Translations under genes and position numbers: made by a program
DNA from: Achromobacter sp. UMC71
Lineage (GTDB): Bacteria; Pseudomonadota; Gammaproteobacteria; Burkholderiales; Burkholderiaceae_B
NCBI RefSeq assembly: GCF_014170305.1
Contig: NZ_LZZT01000049.1
Span: forward strand, 42,594-106,593
DNA: 64,000 nucleotides
Reading direction: 5' to 3'
Notes under the pieces: model-generated
What the model saw: only the letters and a program-made list of their open reading frames with translations
Told to the model about the DNA's origin: nothing
Databases searched by the model: none
Shown here: positions 35,946 through 44,737 of the stretch, piece after piece
Layout of the letters: every line of letters starts with the position of its first letter
Position numbering within the stretch: position 1 is the stretch's first letter

Positions 35946-37256
35946 CTACTTCTTGCGGCGCAGCAGCGCGTACAGGATGATCGCGCCGAAGGTAGCGGTA
36001 CCGATGCCGCCCAGCGTGAAATTACCCAGCTTGACGGTGAAGTCGCCCGCGCCCAGCACCAGCGTGACGGCGGCCACGATCAGGTTGCGGTTGTCGCTGA
36101 AGTCGACCTGGTTCACCACCCAGATGCGGGCGCCGGCAATGGCGATCAGGCCGAACACCACGACCGACATGCCACCCAGCACCGGGGCCGGGATGGTCTG
36201 GATCAGGGCGCCGAACTTGGGCGAGAAGCCCAGCACGATGGCGATCAGGGCCGCGATGACGAACACCAGCGTCGAGTAGATGCGGGTGACCGCCATCACG
36301 CCGATGTTCTCGGCGTAGGTGGTGACGCCGGTGCCGCCCACGGCGCCCGACACCATGGTGGCGACGCCGTCGCCGACGAAGGCGCGGCCCAGGTAGCGGT
36401 CCAGGTCCTGGCCGGTCATGGCGCTGACCGCCTTGACGTGCCCCAGGTTCTCGGCGACCAGGATGATGGCCACGGGCACGATCAGGCCCATCGCCTCGGC
36501 CTTGAAGACCGGCGCGGCGAAATGGGGCAGCCCGAACCAGGCAGCCGCCGATACCGCGGAAAAGTCGATCGGCTTGCCCAGACCCATGCCGTTGGCGCAG
36601 ATGGCGTACACCACGCAGGCCAGGATCAGGCCCACCAGGATCAGCAGGCGCTGGACCATGCCCTTGGTATAGACGGCGATGCCGCCCACGCACAGGATGG
36701 TGACGATCGCCATGACGCTGTCGAAGCCCGATGCGCCCATGGCCCCCTTGGCGGCGATGGGCGCCAGGTTCAGGCCGATCACCGCGACCACCGCGCCGGT
36801 CACCACGGGCGGCATCAGCGTGTCGATCCAGTTGGCGCCGCCGCCCGCGCGGGCGTTGACGATCCAGACGATGACGCCGATCAGGGTGTAGGCCAGGCCG
36901 CAGGCGATGATGGCGCCCAGCGCCACGCCGATATTGGCGTTGGCGCCGCCGCCGGCATAGCCCGTCACGGCGATCACGCCGCCGATGAAGGCGAAGCTCG
37001 AGCCCAGGTAGCTGGGCACGCGGCCGCCGACGAACAGGAAGAAGATCAGCGTGCCGATGCCCGACATCAGGATGGCGACGTTGGGGTCAAAACCCATGAG
37101 CAGCGGCGCCAGCACGGTGGAGCCGAACATCGCCACCACGTGCTGCGCCCCCATGGCCACGTTCTTGGGCCAGGACAGCCGTTCGTCGGGCGCGATGATG
37201 ACGCCGGGCTCGGCGTCGTCGGCCAGGCGCCAGCGCGGAAAATAGGAATTGGGCAT
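35946..37256 (-). CDS. uracil/xanthine permease, NCS2 family (UraA/RutG-like)
   Basis: A 436-residue membrane protein with about 14 predicted segments. QHVVAMFGSTVLAPLLMGFDP near the start, the VAENLGHVKAVSAMTG segment (substrate-binding Glu), and GDGVATMVSGAVGGTGVTTYAENIGVMAVTR match the nucleobase-ascorbate transporter signature. It imports uracil or a related nucleobase with protons. GGGGAA lies before the ATG. It converges with the chemoreceptor gene and is monocistronic. Confidence 0.9.
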   Translation of the reverse strand: MPNSYFPRWRLADDAEPGVIIAPDERLSWPKNVAMGAQHVVAMFGSTVLAPLLMGFDPNVAILMSGIGTLIFFLFVGGRVPSYLGSSFAFIGGVIAVTGYAGGGANANIGVALGAIIACGLAYTLIGVIVWIVNARAGGGANWIDTLMPPVVTGAVVAVIGLNLAPIAAKGAMGASGFDSVMAIVTILCVGGIAVYTKGMVQRLLILVGLILACVVYAICANGMGLGKPIDFSAVSAAAWFGLPHFAAPVFKAEAMGLIVPVAIILVAENLGHVKAVSAMTGQDLDRYLGRAFVGDGVATMVSGAVGGTGVTTYAENIGVMAVTRIYSTLVFVIAALIAIVLGFSPKFGALIQTIPAPVLGGMSVVVFGLIAIAGARIWVVNQVDFSDNRNLIVAAVTLVLGAGDFTVKLGNFTLGGIGTATFGAIILYALLRRKK

Positions 37257-37322
37257 GGATTCCCCGGGAATGATTGGTGTGAGCGGGCGCCAGTGTAAAG
37301 GGGGGCGGGAACGGGCGGCAAC

Positions 37323-37349
37323 TTAAGTTCCCGGTCAGCATGCCGTATT
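37323..37349 (+). promoter_or_regulatory. sigma-28 (FliA)-like promoter of the FlxA-like gene
   Basis: TTAAGTTC, exactly 11 bases, then GCCGTATT. The enterobacterial FliA consensus is TAAAGTTT-N11-GCCGATAA, so the -35 core, the spacing and the GCCG of the -10 agree, while the last four -10 bases differ. It lies 39 bases before the ATG of a protein family that is a flagellar-regulon member in E. coli. Confidence 0.5.
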
Positions 37350-37387
37350 AGTGAAAACCCCAGTCAACTCGATCTCTGGAGACCTTC

Positions 37388-37810
37388 ATGGCTATCGATC
37401 CCCTCAATGGCAATTCGCGTATTGCCAATATGGCGGACCTCTGGGCGCAAAAAATCAGGGCAAACAAGGAAGCCAAGGACACCGCCAATAGCACCGCCGT
37501 GGCACCGGACGGCAAGATCCGCGTCACGAATGCCAAGGGCATGAAAGTCGGCCAGACCGAGGAGCCTGAATCGTCCGAGAACGACGACCACTACACCCGG
37601 CAGATCAAGGAGCTGCAGCGCCAGCTAAAGCGGGTCATGGAGCAGATCGCACGCGTGCGCGACAGCAACGCGTCCGCCGAGCAAAAAGCCACGCAGATGC
37701 AGACGCTGAACGGGCAGGCAGTTCAGATCATGAACCAGATCCAGCAGGTCCTGGCCGCAAAGGCCAAGGCGATGGCCAAAGCGACCGGCGGCGTGGCGGC
37801 CACGGCGTAA
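37388..37810 (+). CDS. FlxA-like coiled-coil protein
   Basis: A 140-residue soluble protein. Residues 60-125 (DDHYTRQIKELQRQLKRVMEQIARV and onward to IMNQIQQVLAAKAKAM) form a coiled coil typical of the FlxA-like family, a small group linked to the flagellar regulon. The N-terminal 60 residues are polar and probably flexible. There is no signal peptide or membrane segment. TGGAGA precedes the ATG, and a GC-rich hairpin follows, so it is a single-gene unit. Its biochemical role is unknown. Confidence 0.72.
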   Translation: MAIDPLNGNSRIANMADLWAQKIRANKEAKDTANSTAVAPDGKIRVTNAKGMKVGQTEEPESSENDDHYTRQIKELQRQLKRVMEQIARVRDSNASAEQKATQMQTLNGQAVQIMNQIQQVLAAKAKAMAKATGGVAATA

Positions 37811-37823
37811 GCGCGTTTTCCCT

Positions 37824-37850
37824 GCCCCGGCCCTAAGCCAGGGCCGGGGC
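37824..37850. terminator. GC-rich hairpin after the FlxA-like gene
   Basis: GCCCCGGCCCT pairs with its complement over 11 bp around an AAGCC loop, 14 bases after the stop. No clear T-run follows, so it is a probable terminator. Confidence 0.65.
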
Positions 37851-37956
37851 CACGCCCCCCCCTGACTGATGGCGCGCATCAAAATTTCTGATTGGACGCG
37901 CGGCGCGCACAGCCATTAAGGTCTCCGGACAAATCAAAAAACCACGGAGACAAACC

Positions 37957-39282
37957 ATGCATGCAATGCGCACAGCCCTTGCAGGGGCGCTGCTGGCCGC
38001 CTGCGCCGCGCCGGCCCTGGCCGGCACCGTCACGGTGATCACGTCTTTCCCCAAGGACCTGACCCAGGCCTACAAGACCGCATTCGAGAAAGCCAATCCG
38101 GGCATCACGCTGGAAATCCTGAACAAGAACACCGTATCCGGCATCGCCTATGTGCGCGAAACGCCGGCGGGCCAGCGCCCCGAGGTGTTCTGGGCCAGCG
38201 CGCCCGACGCCTTCGAAGTGCTGGGACGCGACAAGCTGCTGGCCAAATCTTCGGATGTGGCCAACAAGAATGTGCCGGACAAGATCGGCAACTACCCCAT
38301 CAACGATCCGGGCGGCATGTACCTGGGCCAGGCGCTGGCCGGCTATGGCATCGTCTACAACACGCGCTACATCAAGGCGCACAACATCCCCGCGCCGGTG
38401 GAATGGAAGGACCTGCTGGCGCCGAAGTGGTTCGGCCACGTCGGCATCACGTCGCCGTCGCGCTCGGGCACGATGCACCTGACGGTCGAAACCATCCTGC
38501 AGGGCGAAGGCTGGGATGATGGCTGGAACACGCTGCTGCGCATGTCGGGCAACAGCAGCGCGGTCACCGAACGCTCGTTCGGCGTGCCGGACGGCGTCAA
38601 TAACGGCCAGTTCGGCGCGGGTCCGGTGATCGACTTCTTTGGTCTGTCGAGCAAGTATTCGAAGTTCCCGGTGGAATTCGTCTATCCCTCCGAAACCGCC
38701 ATCGTGCCGGCCAACATCGCCCTGATAGAAGGCGCCAAGAATACCGAAGAAGGCAAGAAGTTCATCGCCTTCACGTTGAGCCAGGCCGGGCAGGAGCTGT
38801 TGCTGGAGCCGAAGATTTCCCGCCTGCCGGTGCTGCCGTATTCGGCGCTCAAGGGCAAGGTGCCCGAAGGCTATCCCGACCCGGCGGAAATCGCGCGCCG
38901 CAGCAAGGTGCAGTTCGACGCCGACCTGTCGCAGACCCGCTACTACGTGGTGCAGTCGCTGTATGACCAGACCGTCACGTTCCGCCTGAAGGAACTGCAG
39001 GCCGCCACCAAGGCGATCTACGACGCCGAGGCCAAGCTGGGCGAGAAGGCCAGGAGCGGCAAGCCCGCCGAACTGCTGGCGCAGGCGCGCAAGCTGGCCT
39101 GGGCGCCGCTGGTCGACGGCAAGAAAGCCGCCGATCCGGCCTTCCTGAAGATCTTCAGCGGCAACAAGAAGGACGCGGCCGTCAACCAGCAGATCACGCA
39201 GCTGGAAGGCGAATGGAACGGCACGGCCAAGAGCAATTACGAGCAGGCCGTGAAGCTGGCCCGCGAGGCCGCGGCGCTGTAA
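37957..39282 (+). CDS. ferric-iron-type ABC importer binding protein (AfuA/FbpA-like)
   Basis: A 441-residue periplasmic protein. The signal peptide ends PALA near residue 22, and the mature part begins GTVTVITSFPKDLTQAYKTAFEKANPG. The AfuA/FbpA-like core includes a candidate tyrosine pair, RYYVVQSLYDQ. It is about 100 residues longer than typical FbpA, the excess lying at the C-terminus. A metal ligand is suggested by family, but related proteins bind phosphonates and other anions, so the substrate stays open. GGAGA precedes the ATG at 37957. The permease and ATPase genes follow directly. Confidence 0.82.
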   Translation: MHAMRTALAGALLAACAAPALAGTVTVITSFPKDLTQAYKTAFEKANPGITLEILNKNTVSGIAYVRETPAGQRPEVFWASAPDAFEVLGRDKLLAKSSDVANKNVPDKIGNYPINDPGGMYLGQALAGYGIVYNTRYIKAHNIPAPVEWKDLLAPKWFGHVGITSPSRSGTMHLTVETILQGEGWDDGWNTLLRMSGNSSAVTERSFGVPDGVNNGQFGAGPVIDFFGLSSKYSKFPVEFVYPSETAIVPANIALIEGAKNTEEGKKFIAFTLSQAGQELLLEPKISRLPVLPYSALKGKVPEGYPDPAEIARRSKVQFDADLSQTRYYVVQSLYDQTVTFRLKELQAATKAIYDAEAKLGEKARSGKPAELLAQARKLAWAPLVDGKKAADPAFLKIFSGNKKDAAVNQQITQLEGEWNGTAKSNYEQAVKLAREAAAL

Positions 39283-39372
39283 GACGCCAGGGCGGGAGGC
39301 TCGCCCCGCCCGACTGCCGCCCGCCACGCCGCGGGCGGCGGCCGCCTGTCTTGAACCATTACGGGAATCTCG

Positions 39373-41079
39373 ATGAATCTTCCGGGCCATACCCGCCTGC
39401 CCGCCGGCCCCGTGCTGGCCGCGCTCCTGGTGCTGGGCTTTCTGGCGCTGTTCCTGGCCGTGCCGGTGGGCACGGTGTTCTACAGCGCGTTCGTCAACGC
39501 GGACGGCAGCTTCACCACGGGCCACTTCGGCGCCTTCTTCAACCAGCCGCTGATGCAGGAGGCGTTCTTCAACAGCCTCTACGTCGCGGGCTGGTCCGCC
39601 CTGCTGGCGTCACTGATCGCGGTGCCGCTGGCGTACTTCACGGTGCGCTTCGACTTTCGCGGCGCGCTCATCATCCAGACGCTGGGCGTGCTGCCGCTGA
39701 TCATGCCGCCCTTTGTCGGGGCGGTGGCCATGCAGCTGATCTTCGGCCGCTCGGGCAGCGTCAACCTGCTGCTGAACGACTGGTTCGGCTTCACCATTCC
39801 CTTCATGGAAGGTCTGAACGGCGTCATCTTCGTCGAGTCCCTGCACTACTTCCCGTTCATCCTGATGAACCTGGTCGTGGCCTTGCGCAACATCGACGGC
39901 GCAATGGAGGAGGCGGCCTTCAACCTGGGCTCGCGCGGCTTTCGCCTGTTCCGCCGCGTGATCTTCCCGCTGGCATTGCCAGGCTACGTGGCGGGCGCAT
40001 CGTTGGTGTTCGTGAAGGTCTTCGACGACCTGGGCACACCGCTCGTGCTGGGCACCACCAACATGCTCGCGCCGCAGGCCTATCTGCGCATCACGCAGGT
40101 GGGCCTGGAAGATCCGCTGGGCTATGTGATCAGCGTGATCATGATCGCCTTCTCGATCCTGGCGCTGTGGCTGTCGGCGCGGGTGCTCAAGGGCCGCGAC
40201 TATTCCACACTGCAAAAGGGGGGCAACTCGATCCAGAAGCGCAAGCTGCGCCCGATGGAAAGCGCGCTGGCCTATGGCTGGATCGTGCTGGTGCTGCTGC
40301 TGGTGCTGTCGCCCCACCTGGGCGTGCTGCTGCTGTCGCTGGCCAGCGTCTGGAGCTTCGCGCCCTTGCCTGACGGATATACGCTGGCGCACTACTCCGC
40401 CGTGTTCAGCGAGTCCCAGGGCATGATCGCCAACACCCTGCTCTACTGCGGCCTGGCCGCGGGCGTGGACGTGATCCTGGGCACCGCCATCGCCTACCTG
40501 ATGCTGCGCACCCGGCTGCCGGCGCGCCAGTGGCTGGACTTGCTGGCGTCGGCCGCGCTGGCGATCCCCGGCATCGTGCTGGCGATCGGCCTGCTGCGCA
40601 CCTTCCGCGGCGTGGAGATCCCGGGCACCGGCACCTTGCTGACCTCGTCGTGGATCATCATCATGATCGCGTACTCGGTGCGGCGCCTGCCTTATGCGCT
40701 GCGATCCTGCGTGGCCTCGCTGCAGCAGATCAACGTGTCGCTCGAAGAGGCGGCGCAATCGATGGGCGCGACCCGCATGCGCACCATCCGCCGGGTGGTG
40801 GTGCCGTTGATGGCGGGCGGCATGCTGGCCGGGTTCGTCACCAGCTTCGTAACCGCGGCGGTCGAGCTCTCGGCCACCATCATGCTGGTGACCAAGGACA
40901 GCCAGGCGCCCATGAGCTACGGCATCTATCTGTACATGCAGAGCGCGGCGGGCCGGGGCCCGGGCGCGGCGCTGGGGGTGCTGGCGGTGGCCGCGGTCGC
41001 CATCGGCACGTATGTCTCGCACCTGCTGGTGGAACGCGCCCAGGCGCGCCAGCGTCCGGCGCGCAGTGACGAGACTTGA
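39373..41079 (+). CDS. ferric-iron-type ABC importer permease, two-domain (AfuB/FbpB-like)
   Basis: A 568-residue membrane protein made of two fused permease halves, each with about six helices. The first half carries the loop EEAAFNLGSRGFRLFRRVIFPLA, and the second carries EEAAQSMGATRMRTIRRVVVPLM. The fused form is normal for FbpB-type systems. The gene lies 90 bases after the binding protein and 17 before the ATPase. Confidence 0.88.
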   Translation: MNLPGHTRLPAGPVLAALLVLGFLALFLAVPVGTVFYSAFVNADGSFTTGHFGAFFNQPLMQEAFFNSLYVAGWSALLASLIAVPLAYFTVRFDFRGALIIQTLGVLPLIMPPFVGAVAMQLIFGRSGSVNLLLNDWFGFTIPFMEGLNGVIFVESLHYFPFILMNLVVALRNIDGAMEEAAFNLGSRGFRLFRRVIFPLALPGYVAGASLVFVKVFDDLGTPLVLGTTNMLAPQAYLRITQVGLEDPLGYVISVIMIAFSILALWLSARVLKGRDYSTLQKGGNSIQKRKLRPMESALAYGWIVLVLLLVLSPHLGVLLLSLASVWSFAPLPDGYTLAHYSAVFSESQGMIANTLLYCGLAAGVDVILGTAIAYLMLRTRLPARQWLDLLASAALAIPGIVLAIGLLRTFRGVEIPGTGTLLTSSWIIIMIAYSVRRLPYALRSCVASLQQINVSLEEAAQSMGATRMRTIRRVVVPLMAGGMLAGFVTSFVTAAVELSATIMLVTKDSQAPMSYGIYLYMQSAAGRGPGAALGVLAVAAVAIGTYVSHLLVERAQARQRPARSDET

Positions 41080-41096
41080 ACCAAGGGGAAAACGAC

Positions 41097-42182
41097 ATGA
41101 AAAAAGTCAGCGTTGAATGCCGCAATATCCGGCTGTCCTACGGCAAGACGGAAGTGCTCAAGGACGTCAACATCAGCATCGAGCCTGGCGAATTCTTCGC
41201 CCTGCTGGGGCCGTCGGGCTCGGGCAAATCCACCCTGTTGCGGCTGATTGCCGGCTTCAACCGCCAGGACGCCGGCCAGTTGCTGGTGGACGGCCAGGAC
41301 ATCAGCGGCATCCCGCCCTGGAACCGCAACATCGGCATGGTGTTCCAGAACTATGCCTTGTGGCCGCACATGACGGTGTGGGACAACGTGGCGTTCGGCC
41401 TGGTCGAACGCAAGCTGCCGCGCGACCAGATCCGCGCCAAGGTCGAGGCCGCGCTGGAACTGGTGGGCCTGTCGCAATACGGCCGCCGCCGCCCCAACCA
41501 ACTGTCGGGCGGCCAGCAGCAACGCGTGGCGCTGGCGCGCACCATCGTGATCGAGCCGCAGGTGCTGTTGCTCGATGAACCCCTGTCCAACCTGGACAAG
41601 AAGCTGCGCGTGCAGATGCGGCAGGACCTGCTCAGTCTGCAGCGCCGGCTGGGCATCACCACGATTTTCGTGACGCACGACCAGGAAGAGGCCATGACCA
41701 CGGCGGACCGCATGGCGGTGCTGGACCACGGCGTGGTGCAGCAGATCGGCGCGCCCAGCACCCTGTTCGACTACCCGGTGAACCGTTTCGTGGCCAATTT
41801 CGTCGGCACCATGAACGTGCTGGAAGGCAATGTACGCGAACGCACCAGTGGCAGCGTGGTACTGGCGGTGGACGGCGTGGGCGACCTGCACCTGCCGCTG
41901 GCGGCCGAAGCGCCCGCGGCGCAGCGCCTGGCCGCCAGCTTCCGGCCGCATACGGTGCAGATCGAGATGGCCGACGGGCTGGGCGATGCGCGCTACGTAT
42001 GGCTGCCGGGGGTGGTGGAAAGCAGCGAGTTCCTGGGCGAATTCACCCGCTACCAGGTGCAGGTGGGCGAACAGCGCCTGACGGCGGATCAATCGCATCT
42101 GGCGGGGCTCTCGCCCTTCCCGGTGGGGGCGCCGGTGTCGATCGGGCTGGAGCCGACCCAGGTGCGGCTGCTTGCCGCCTGA
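41097..42182 (+). CDS. ferric-iron-type ABC importer ATPase (AfuC/FbpC-like)
   Basis: A 361-residue ATPase with Walker A GPSGSGKST, Q-loop FQNYALWPHMTV, signature LSGGQQQR, Walker B LLLDEPLSNLDKK and a C-terminal TOBE domain. ATG 41097 has AAGGGGAAAA upstream; an in-frame ATG at 41076 overlaps the permease gene. It energises the importer encoded by the two preceding genes. Confidence 0.88.
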   Translation: MKKVSVECRNIRLSYGKTEVLKDVNISIEPGEFFALLGPSGSGKSTLLRLIAGFNRQDAGQLLVDGQDISGIPPWNRNIGMVFQNYALWPHMTVWDNVAFGLVERKLPRDQIRAKVEAALELVGLSQYGRRRPNQLSGGQQQRVALARTIVIEPQVLLLDEPLSNLDKKLRVQMRQDLLSLQRRLGITTIFVTHDQEEAMTTADRMAVLDHGVVQQIGAPSTLFDYPVNRFVANFVGTMNVLEGNVRERTSGSVVLAVDGVGDLHLPLAAEAPAAQRLAASFRPHTVQIEMADGLGDARYVWLPGVVESSEFLGEFTRYQVQVGEQRLTADQSHLAGLSPFPVGAPVSIGLEPTQVRLLAA

Positions 42183-42206
42183 GGCCGCTTCCCCTACAAA
42201 GGCGCC

Positions 42207-43115
42207 ATGGAAATCTATCAGATACGCGCCTTCGTCACGGTGGCCCGATTGGGCAACCTGACCAAGGCGGCAGAAGCCCTGTCGCTGACCCAGCCCGCCG
42301 TCACCGGGCAGATCAAAGCCCTGGAACAGAGCCTGGGCGTGGCGCTGTTCGACCGCAGCGGCGGCCGGCTGGCGCTGGCCAAGGCGGGCGAGGTGCTGCT
42401 GCCCACCGCCGAGTCGCTGCTGGTGCTGGGGGCGCAGTTCAAGTCCGAAGCGCAGCAGTTACAAGGCAGCCTGCAAGGCGTGGTCGAGCTGGGCGTGCCC
42501 AGCGAAAAGCCGGATTTCCTGCGGCTGGGCGAACTGGCATCGGCCATCGCGCAGCGGCTGCCGCTGATCGAACTGAAGACGCAGACGCTGCCCACCGCCC
42601 TGCTCGCCGAACAGGTCAGCACCGGCAGACTGCCCGCGGCGCTGACCATCGCCGCGAATCCGCCGCGCGGCGTGCTGTGGCTGCCGCTGCGCAGCGTGCG
42701 CTACCGCATCGCGCTGCCCAAGGAACAGGCGGCGGTGCTCAAGCGCGGCGGCTGGCGCGAAGTGGCGCAGCTGCCGTGGCTGGACGGCCCGGCCGGCAGC
42801 CACACCCACCTGCTGCTGCGCGATATGTTCGAACGCCATGGCCTGTCGCCGCGCGTGGCCATGCAGCACGACGACCAGGCCAATCTGGAAGCGCTGGTCC
42901 GGGCGGGCGCCGGCTGCGCCTTGCTGCGCGAGGAAACCGCGCTGGCCGGCGCGGCCTCGAACGACTTTCTGGTCTGGGGGCAGGCGCGCGCCGACGCCGT
43001 GCTGGGATTCATCCTGCCCTACGAACGCGCTAGCGAGCCCGCGCTGGTCGCGTTAAGCTCGATCATTCAAGCCATCTGGAAGCCGCGCGCGCCAATCGCG
43101 CCCGGCCCGCTCTGA
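42207..43115 (+). CDS. LysR-type transcriptional regulator
   Basis: A 302-residue LysR protein: helix-turn-helix MEIYQIRAFVTVARLGNLTKAAEALSLTQPAVTGQIKALE at residues 1-40, then an effector domain. It lies 24 bases after the ATPase gene in the same direction and is likely transcribed with the importer it may regulate. The effector is unknown. The regulator is not a Fur-type protein, which is a small argument against a purely iron-controlled operon. Confidence 0.88.
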   Translation: MEIYQIRAFVTVARLGNLTKAAEALSLTQPAVTGQIKALEQSLGVALFDRSGGRLALAKAGEVLLPTAESLLVLGAQFKSEAQQLQGSLQGVVELGVPSEKPDFLRLGELASAIAQRLPLIELKTQTLPTALLAEQVSTGRLPAALTIAANPPRGVLWLPLRSVRYRIALPKEQAAVLKRGGWREVAQLPWLDGPAGSHTHLLLRDMFERHGLSPRVAMQHDDQANLEALVRAGAGCALLREETALAGAASNDFLVWGQARADAVLGFILPYERASEPALVALSSIIQAIWKPRAPIAPGPL

Positions 43116-43168
43116 GCCGGACCCCGCAAGACGTCCACGCACCCTTCCCCACCCGTATCGATATTGCA

Positions 43169-43813
43169 ATGACTGAAATCTGGTTCATCCGCCACGGCGA
43201 AACCGACTGGAACCGCGAACGCCGCCTGCAAGGCTGGAAAGACATTCCCCTGAATGAGTTCGGGCGCAACCAGGCCGGCCTGCTGGCTTCACGCTTGCGC
43301 GAAGAGGCCCGGCACACGCCGATCCACGCCATCTACAGCAGCGACCTGCAACGCGCCCACGCGACCGCCACGCCCGTCTCCGAGCAGCTCTCCTTGCGCG
43401 TGCGCATCGAACCCGGCATCCGCGAACGCGGCTTCGGCGTGCTCGAAGGCCTGGATCATGACCGCATCGACGTGCTGGCGCCCGAAGCCGCTGCGGCCTG
43501 GAAGAGCCGCGATCCGCTGCGGCCGCTGGACGGCGGCGAAACGCTGGGCCAGTTCCAGTCGCGCGTCATTTCCACGGTGGAAGACATCGCCAGCCGCCAC
43601 GACGGCGAACGCATCCTGATGTTCACCCACGGCGGCGTGCTGGACATCATCTGGCGCCATGCCAGCGGCGTGCCGCTGAACGCGCCGCGCGACGCGGCGC
43701 TGCTGAACGTCAGCATCAACCGGGTGGGCGTCCAGGGCCGCCAATGGCAGGTGCTGGACTGGGGCGACGTGGGCCATGTGGCCGCCGAGGTCGGCGACGA
43801 CGTCGTGCCGTGA
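43169..43813 (+). CDS. histidine phosphatase family protein (phosphoglycerate mutase-like)
   Basis: A 214-residue protein with the phosphohistidine loop IWFIRHGETDWNRERRLQGW at the N-terminus, a catalytic Glu in IRERGFGVLEG and the second His in MFTHGGVLD. The branch includes GpmB, CobC and broad phosphatases; a true mutase role is not shown. The ATG at 43169 is 53 bases after the LysR gene. Confidence 0.88.
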   Translation: MTEIWFIRHGETDWNRERRLQGWKDIPLNEFGRNQAGLLASRLREEARHTPIHAIYSSDLQRAHATATPVSEQLSLRVRIEPGIRERGFGVLEGLDHDRIDVLAPEAAAAWKSRDPLRPLDGGETLGQFQSRVISTVEDIASRHDGERILMFTHGGVLDIIWRHASGVPLNAPRDAALLNVSINRVGVQGRQWQVLDWGDVGHVAAEVGDDVVP

Positions 43814-43868
43814 TACCGCGCGAGCGGCCCTGGCCCGCGCCGAACGGCTGGGTCCGCCAGCCCGGCTT

Positions 43869-44651
43869 CTAGTCCGCCTTGTCCGCCTTGTCCGCTTTAC
43901 GCGGCTTGCGCGGCGCGTTGCGCGCCAGCCGGTCGTAGACCGCGTTGGGCAACAGGCGCATGAGCTTGGCCACCACGCCCATTTGCCATGGAATCACCGT
44001 ATACGAGGTGCCGCGCCCGATCGCCGCTTGCGCGCGCCGGGCGAAGGCATCGGCATCCATCAGGAAAGGCATGGAATACGGGTTGTGCGCGGTCATGGCG
44101 GTGCGGATATAGCCCGGCGCGATCGTGACGACGCGGATGCCGTCGGCGGCCAGTTCCAGCCGCAGGCTTTCGCAGTAGGTCACCACCGCAGATTTCGAAG
44201 CGCTGTAGGCGCCCGCCCCCGGCAAGCCGCGCACGCCGGCCACGCTGGCGATACCTACCAGACGCCCCGACCCCGCTTGACGCATGCTGTCAACGAAGGG
44301 TTCGAAGGTCGCGACGGTGGCCAGCAGATTCGTGTCGACGATGGCTTTGAAGACGTCGTAGTCCTCGCCGTGCTCGGTCAGCGTGCCGGCGCTGATGCCG
44401 GCACTGGCGATCACCACATCCACGCGGCCCTGGCAGAAGGCGATGAAGTCGCGCGCCGCCGCGTGCAGGGCAGCACGGTCACGAACGTCGACGGCATAGC
44501 AACGATGGGCGCCCGGCAGGCTGGCCGCCAGCTCGCGCAGCGCGTCTTCGCGTCGCCCCAACAAACCCAGCGTGGCCCCTGCTGCGGCATATTGCTGCGC
44601 CAGGGCGCGGCCCAGGCCGCTGCTGGCGCCGGTGATGAAGACTCTGTTCAT
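43869..44651 (-). CDS. short-chain dehydrogenase/reductase with Lys-Ala-Asp tail
   Basis: A 260-residue SDR. TGASSGLG (residues 7-14) binds NAD(P), IASAGIS corresponds to the NNAG motif, and Ser in IASVAG with YSASK completes the catalytic set. The C-terminal ~45 residues are basic and end in three Lys-Ala-Asp repeats coded by 9-bp tandem repeats. Substrate unknown. The ATG at 44651 gives the usual N-terminus; the open frame back to 45263 overlaps lpxO out of frame. Confidence 0.87.
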   Translation of the reverse strand: MNRVFITGASSGLGRALAQQYAAAGATLGLLGRREDALRELAASLPGAHRCYAVDVRDRAALHAAARDFIAFCQGRVDVVIASAGISAGTLTEHGEDYDVFKAIVDTNLLATVATFEPFVDSMRQAGSGRLVGIASVAGVRGLPGAGAYSASKSAVVTYCESLRLELAADGIRVVTIAPGYIRTAMTAHNPYSMPFLMDADAFARRAQAAIGRGTSYTVIPWQMGVVAKLMRLLPNAVYDRLARNAPRKPRKADKADKAD

Positions 44652-44737
44652 GGATACGCCTAGGGTCGGATGAAAAAAGGCGGCGTCCGCCCGAGGCAGA
44701 GCCGCCCGATATCCTACAGGAAGGCCGGCGCCGGCGA

